Assembly: GCA_020625635.1 (NCBI GenBank)
Contig: JAHLBL010000076.1
Coordinates: forward strand, 1 to 7,634
DNA: 7,634 bases
Source: a bacterium
GTDB taxonomy: Bacteria > Bacillota > Clostridia > Oscillospirales > Acutalibacteraceae
Reading direction: 5' to 3'
The translations under genes and the position numbers were made by a program. A model generated the notes under the pieces. It did no database searches. It saw only the letters and a list, made by a program, of their open reading frames with translations, and had not been told where the DNA came from. Shown in pieces: positions 6,031-7,634 of the stretch (the stretch's first letter is position 1; each line of letters starts with the position of its first letter).

Positions 6031-7557
6031 ATGGAAAAAAGAAGTATGTGGAGTTCACGCTTCACATTCATCCTTGCCGCTGTCGGTTCGGCAGTCGGCT
6101 TGGGAAACGCCTGGAGATTCCCCGGACTCGCTAACAAACACGGCGGCGGAGCTTTTCTGCTCGTTTACCTGTTCGCGCTGGTCGTTATGGGAATCCCGCT
6201 TCTTATGATGGAGATATCCGTTGCGAGAAAATTCCGCAAGGGCGCTATCGAGTCTATGAGAGGTATCGGTAAAAAATGGGAGCCCGTCGGCTGGGCGGCA
6301 ACATCAAACGCTTTCGTTATCGTTTGCTATTACTCGGTCGTTTTCGCGTGGGTTATCCTGATGTTCCTGAACGCAGGACAATTCGCGTCTATGACGGGCG
6401 ACAACGCTCAGGCGGGAAGCTTGTTCTTAAAGCTGACGCAGACGACAGGTCTTGTCGAAGGCTCGCTTATCCCGGGAGAAGTTCTCGTGTGCCTGCTTAT
6501 AGCGTGGGGACTGATCTTCTTCTGTATAAGAAACGGCGCGAAATCCGTAGGCAAGGTCGTAAAATTTACTGTATTCGCTCCCGTAGTTCTGCTTCTTATC
6601 ATGGCGATCAAGGGCTGCACGATGCCCGGCGCGGGAGAAGGACTCGCTAAGTTCTTTATCCCCGACTTTTCCGCGCTTTCAGACCCGACGCTCTGGGTTG
6701 ACGCGGTCGGACAGGTATTCTACAGTCTGTCGATTATGATGGCTATTATGTTCGCTTACGGCTCATATCTCGGCAACGACGCCGACGTAGCTGCCGACGC
6801 TATGATCATCGCCTTCTCCGATATGGCTATCAGCGTTCTTTCGGGCGTTGTTCTGTTCTCCACAATGGGCGGAACGGGTATGCTCGGAAGCATGACGGAA
6901 AGCGGTATCGGCACAGCGTTTATTGTATATCCGCAGGCTATCGTCAACCTCACCGACATAGGCTGGCTCAACGCTGTATTCGGCGCTATTTTCTACCTTA
7001 TGCTTATCACTCTCGCAATCGACTCCGCGTTCTCTATCGTTGAAGGCGTTTCGGCTGCTATCGCTGATAAGTTCCACATTAAGCCCCGCAGCGTCACAAT
7101 CGCGGTTTGCGCTATCAGCGGACTTATCTCCCTGCTGTTCATCACTCAGGCAGGTCTTGCATGGCTCGACATCGTTGACAACTGGGCTAACAGTGTCAAC
7201 CTTATCGTAGTCGGTATCCTCGAGTGCGTAGCTATCGGCTGGACGTTCAACCTCAGAAAGATTCTTGCTGAGGTCAACAAGAACGCGAAGCGCTTTAAAT
7301 CACCCTACTGGTGGTTCGCTTCTTCGATAAAGTTTATTTCACCCGTGCTTCTCACCGCGCTTCTCGCGTGGAATATGTATGTTCTGTTCGCAAAGAACGG
7401 CGGCACATACAACCCCGATTATCCCATCTGGGCACAGATCGCCGCGGGCTGGGCAGTATCGGTACTTGTATTCGCCAGCGGCTTTATCGCAAAGCTCGTC
7501 ATCGCTCACAAAAAGAAAAAAGGCTTCGTCGAGGACGAGGTCGTCTGGAAAGACTGA
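6031..7557 (+). CDS. Sodium-dependent transporter of the neurotransmitter:sodium symporter (NSS/SNF) family
   Basis: This membrane protein probably imports an amino acid or related amine together with Na+. Its 508 residues give about 12 membrane helices with the LeuT fold. TM1 carries GSAVGLGNAWRFP (19-31), which matches the LeuT ion- and substrate-binding stretch, with Asn26 at the LeuT Asn27 position. TM8 has Asp331-Ser332 at the Na2 position. TM7 has Asp264 where LeuT has Asn286 and Ser268 where LeuT has Glu290. TM6 reads FYSLSIMMA (230-238), so the flexible glycines after the conserved serine are missing. A twelfth helix (about 467-490) is present, unlike the 11-helix MhsT type. The tail is charged (KKKK, then acidic). 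GAGGAG lies 8 bases before the ATG. It has its own promoter and sits alone. The substrate cannot be named from sequence; proximity to glnN suggests, but does not show, a nitrogen-related one. Confidence 0.94.
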   Translation: MEKRSMWSSRFTFILAAVGSAVGLGNAWRFPGLANKHGGGAFLLVYLFALVVMGIPLLMMEISVARKFRKGAIESMRGIGKKWEPVGWAATSNAFVIVCYYSVVFAWVILMFLNAGQFASMTGDNAQAGSLFLKLTQTTGLVEGSLIPGEVLVCLLIAWGLIFFCIRNGAKSVGKVVKFTVFAPVVLLLIMAIKGCTMPGAGEGLAKFFIPDFSALSDPTLWVDAVGQVFYSLSIMMAIMFAYGSYLGNDADVAADAMIIAFSDMAISVLSGVVLFSTMGGTGMLGSMTESGIGTAFIVYPQAIVNLTDIGWLNAVFGAIFYLMLITLAIDSAFSIVEGVSAAIADKFHIKPRSVTIAVCAISGLISLLFITQAGLAWLDIVDNWANSVNLIVVGILECVAIGWTFNLRKILAEVNKNAKRFKSPYWWFASSIKFISPVLLTALLAWNMYVLFAKNGGTYNPDYPIWAQIAAGWAVSVLVFASGFIAKLVIAHKKKKGFVEDEVVWKD

Positions 7558-7572
7558 TTACATCATAAAAGA

Positions 7573-7598
7573 AAACGGCTGTCGAAAGACAGCCGTTT
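7573..7598. terminator. Bidirectional terminator after the NSS gene
   Basis: A perfect 11-bp stem (7573-7583 with 7588-7598) has a GAAA tetraloop of the GNRA type and starts 15 bases after the stop codon. On the plus strand the stem ends in TTT but continues CAGCTTG, a poor U-tail. On the minus strand it is followed by a T-rich TTTTCTTTTATG reading, a good tail. It therefore looks best suited to stop leftward transcription from a gene beyond the right edge, while also serving the NSS gene. Confidence 0.82.
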
Positions 7599-7610
7599 CA
7601 GCTTGTCGAA

Positions 7611-7634
7611 AAAGTCCAGTATAGACTGGGCTTT
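7611..7634 (+). terminator. Second hairpin at the right edge, probable terminator
   Basis: AAAGTCCAGT (7611-7620) pairs with ACTGGGCTTT (7625-7634) over 10 bp with one G-U pair, around the loop ATAG. The window ends in the TTT of the 3' arm, so any longer U-run lies outside. It lies 12 bases after the previous hairpin, making a tandem terminator arrangement likely. On the minus strand the stem ends in a T-run (7609-7613), so it could act in either direction. Confidence 0.6.

Overview
The window looks like chromosomal DNA of a Gram-positive anaerobe, most probably a Ruminococcus-like member of the Oscillospiraceae/Ruminococcaceae. This is an inference from three things: a long type III glutamine synthetase next to an ANTAR-domain regulator, strong AGGAG-type ribosome binding sites and sigma-A-type promoters in AT-rich spacers, and moderately GC-rich genes with many C-ending codons. 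No 16S or other phylogenetic marker is present. Nothing suggests a mobile element, phage, CRISPR array or tRNA/rRNA gene.

Layout: positions 1-3502 hold three minus-strand genes. In transcription order these are an ANTAR-domain RNA-binding regulator (2924-3502), carA (1762-2847) and carB (from 1703, running off the left edge). The gaps are 76 and 58 bp with no clear terminator, so the three probably form one transcription unit. Positions 3503-3734 are an AT-rich divergent control region. Positions 3735-5828 hold glnN (glutamine synthetase III) on the plus strand, followed by an intrinsic terminator. A 202-bp spacer with its own strong promoter leads to a plus-strand neurotransmitter:sodium symporter (NSS/SLC6-like) gene (6031-7557). 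The right end carries two consecutive hairpins; the first works best as a terminator for a convergent gene beyond the window. No gene-free stretch exceeds 300 bases.

How it fits together: glnN makes glutamine from glutamate and ammonia, CarA takes the amide nitrogen off glutamine, and CarB puts that nitrogen into carbamoyl phosphate for pyrimidines and arginine. The regulator gene lies between the two, transcribed with the glutamine-consuming genes and away from the glutamine-producing one. The NSS protein probably imports an amino acid or related amine with sodium. Every gene except the regulator is therefore plausibly about amino nitrogen.

Most interesting point: the short glnN leader holds a strong intrinsic terminator (3682-3718). 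Its 5' arm overlaps a perfect 6-bp hairpin (3671-3688) whose six-base loop, AAAGGC, has A at loop position 1 and G at position 4. That is the recognition signature known for ANTAR antiterminators such as EutV. With an ANTAR gene directly next door, the sequence supports a model in which this protein stabilises the small hairpin, prevents the terminator and switches on glnN. The usual second (upstream) ANTAR hairpin is not convincingly present, and the protein's receiver domain lacks the phosphorylatable aspartate, so the mechanism may differ from the EutV model.
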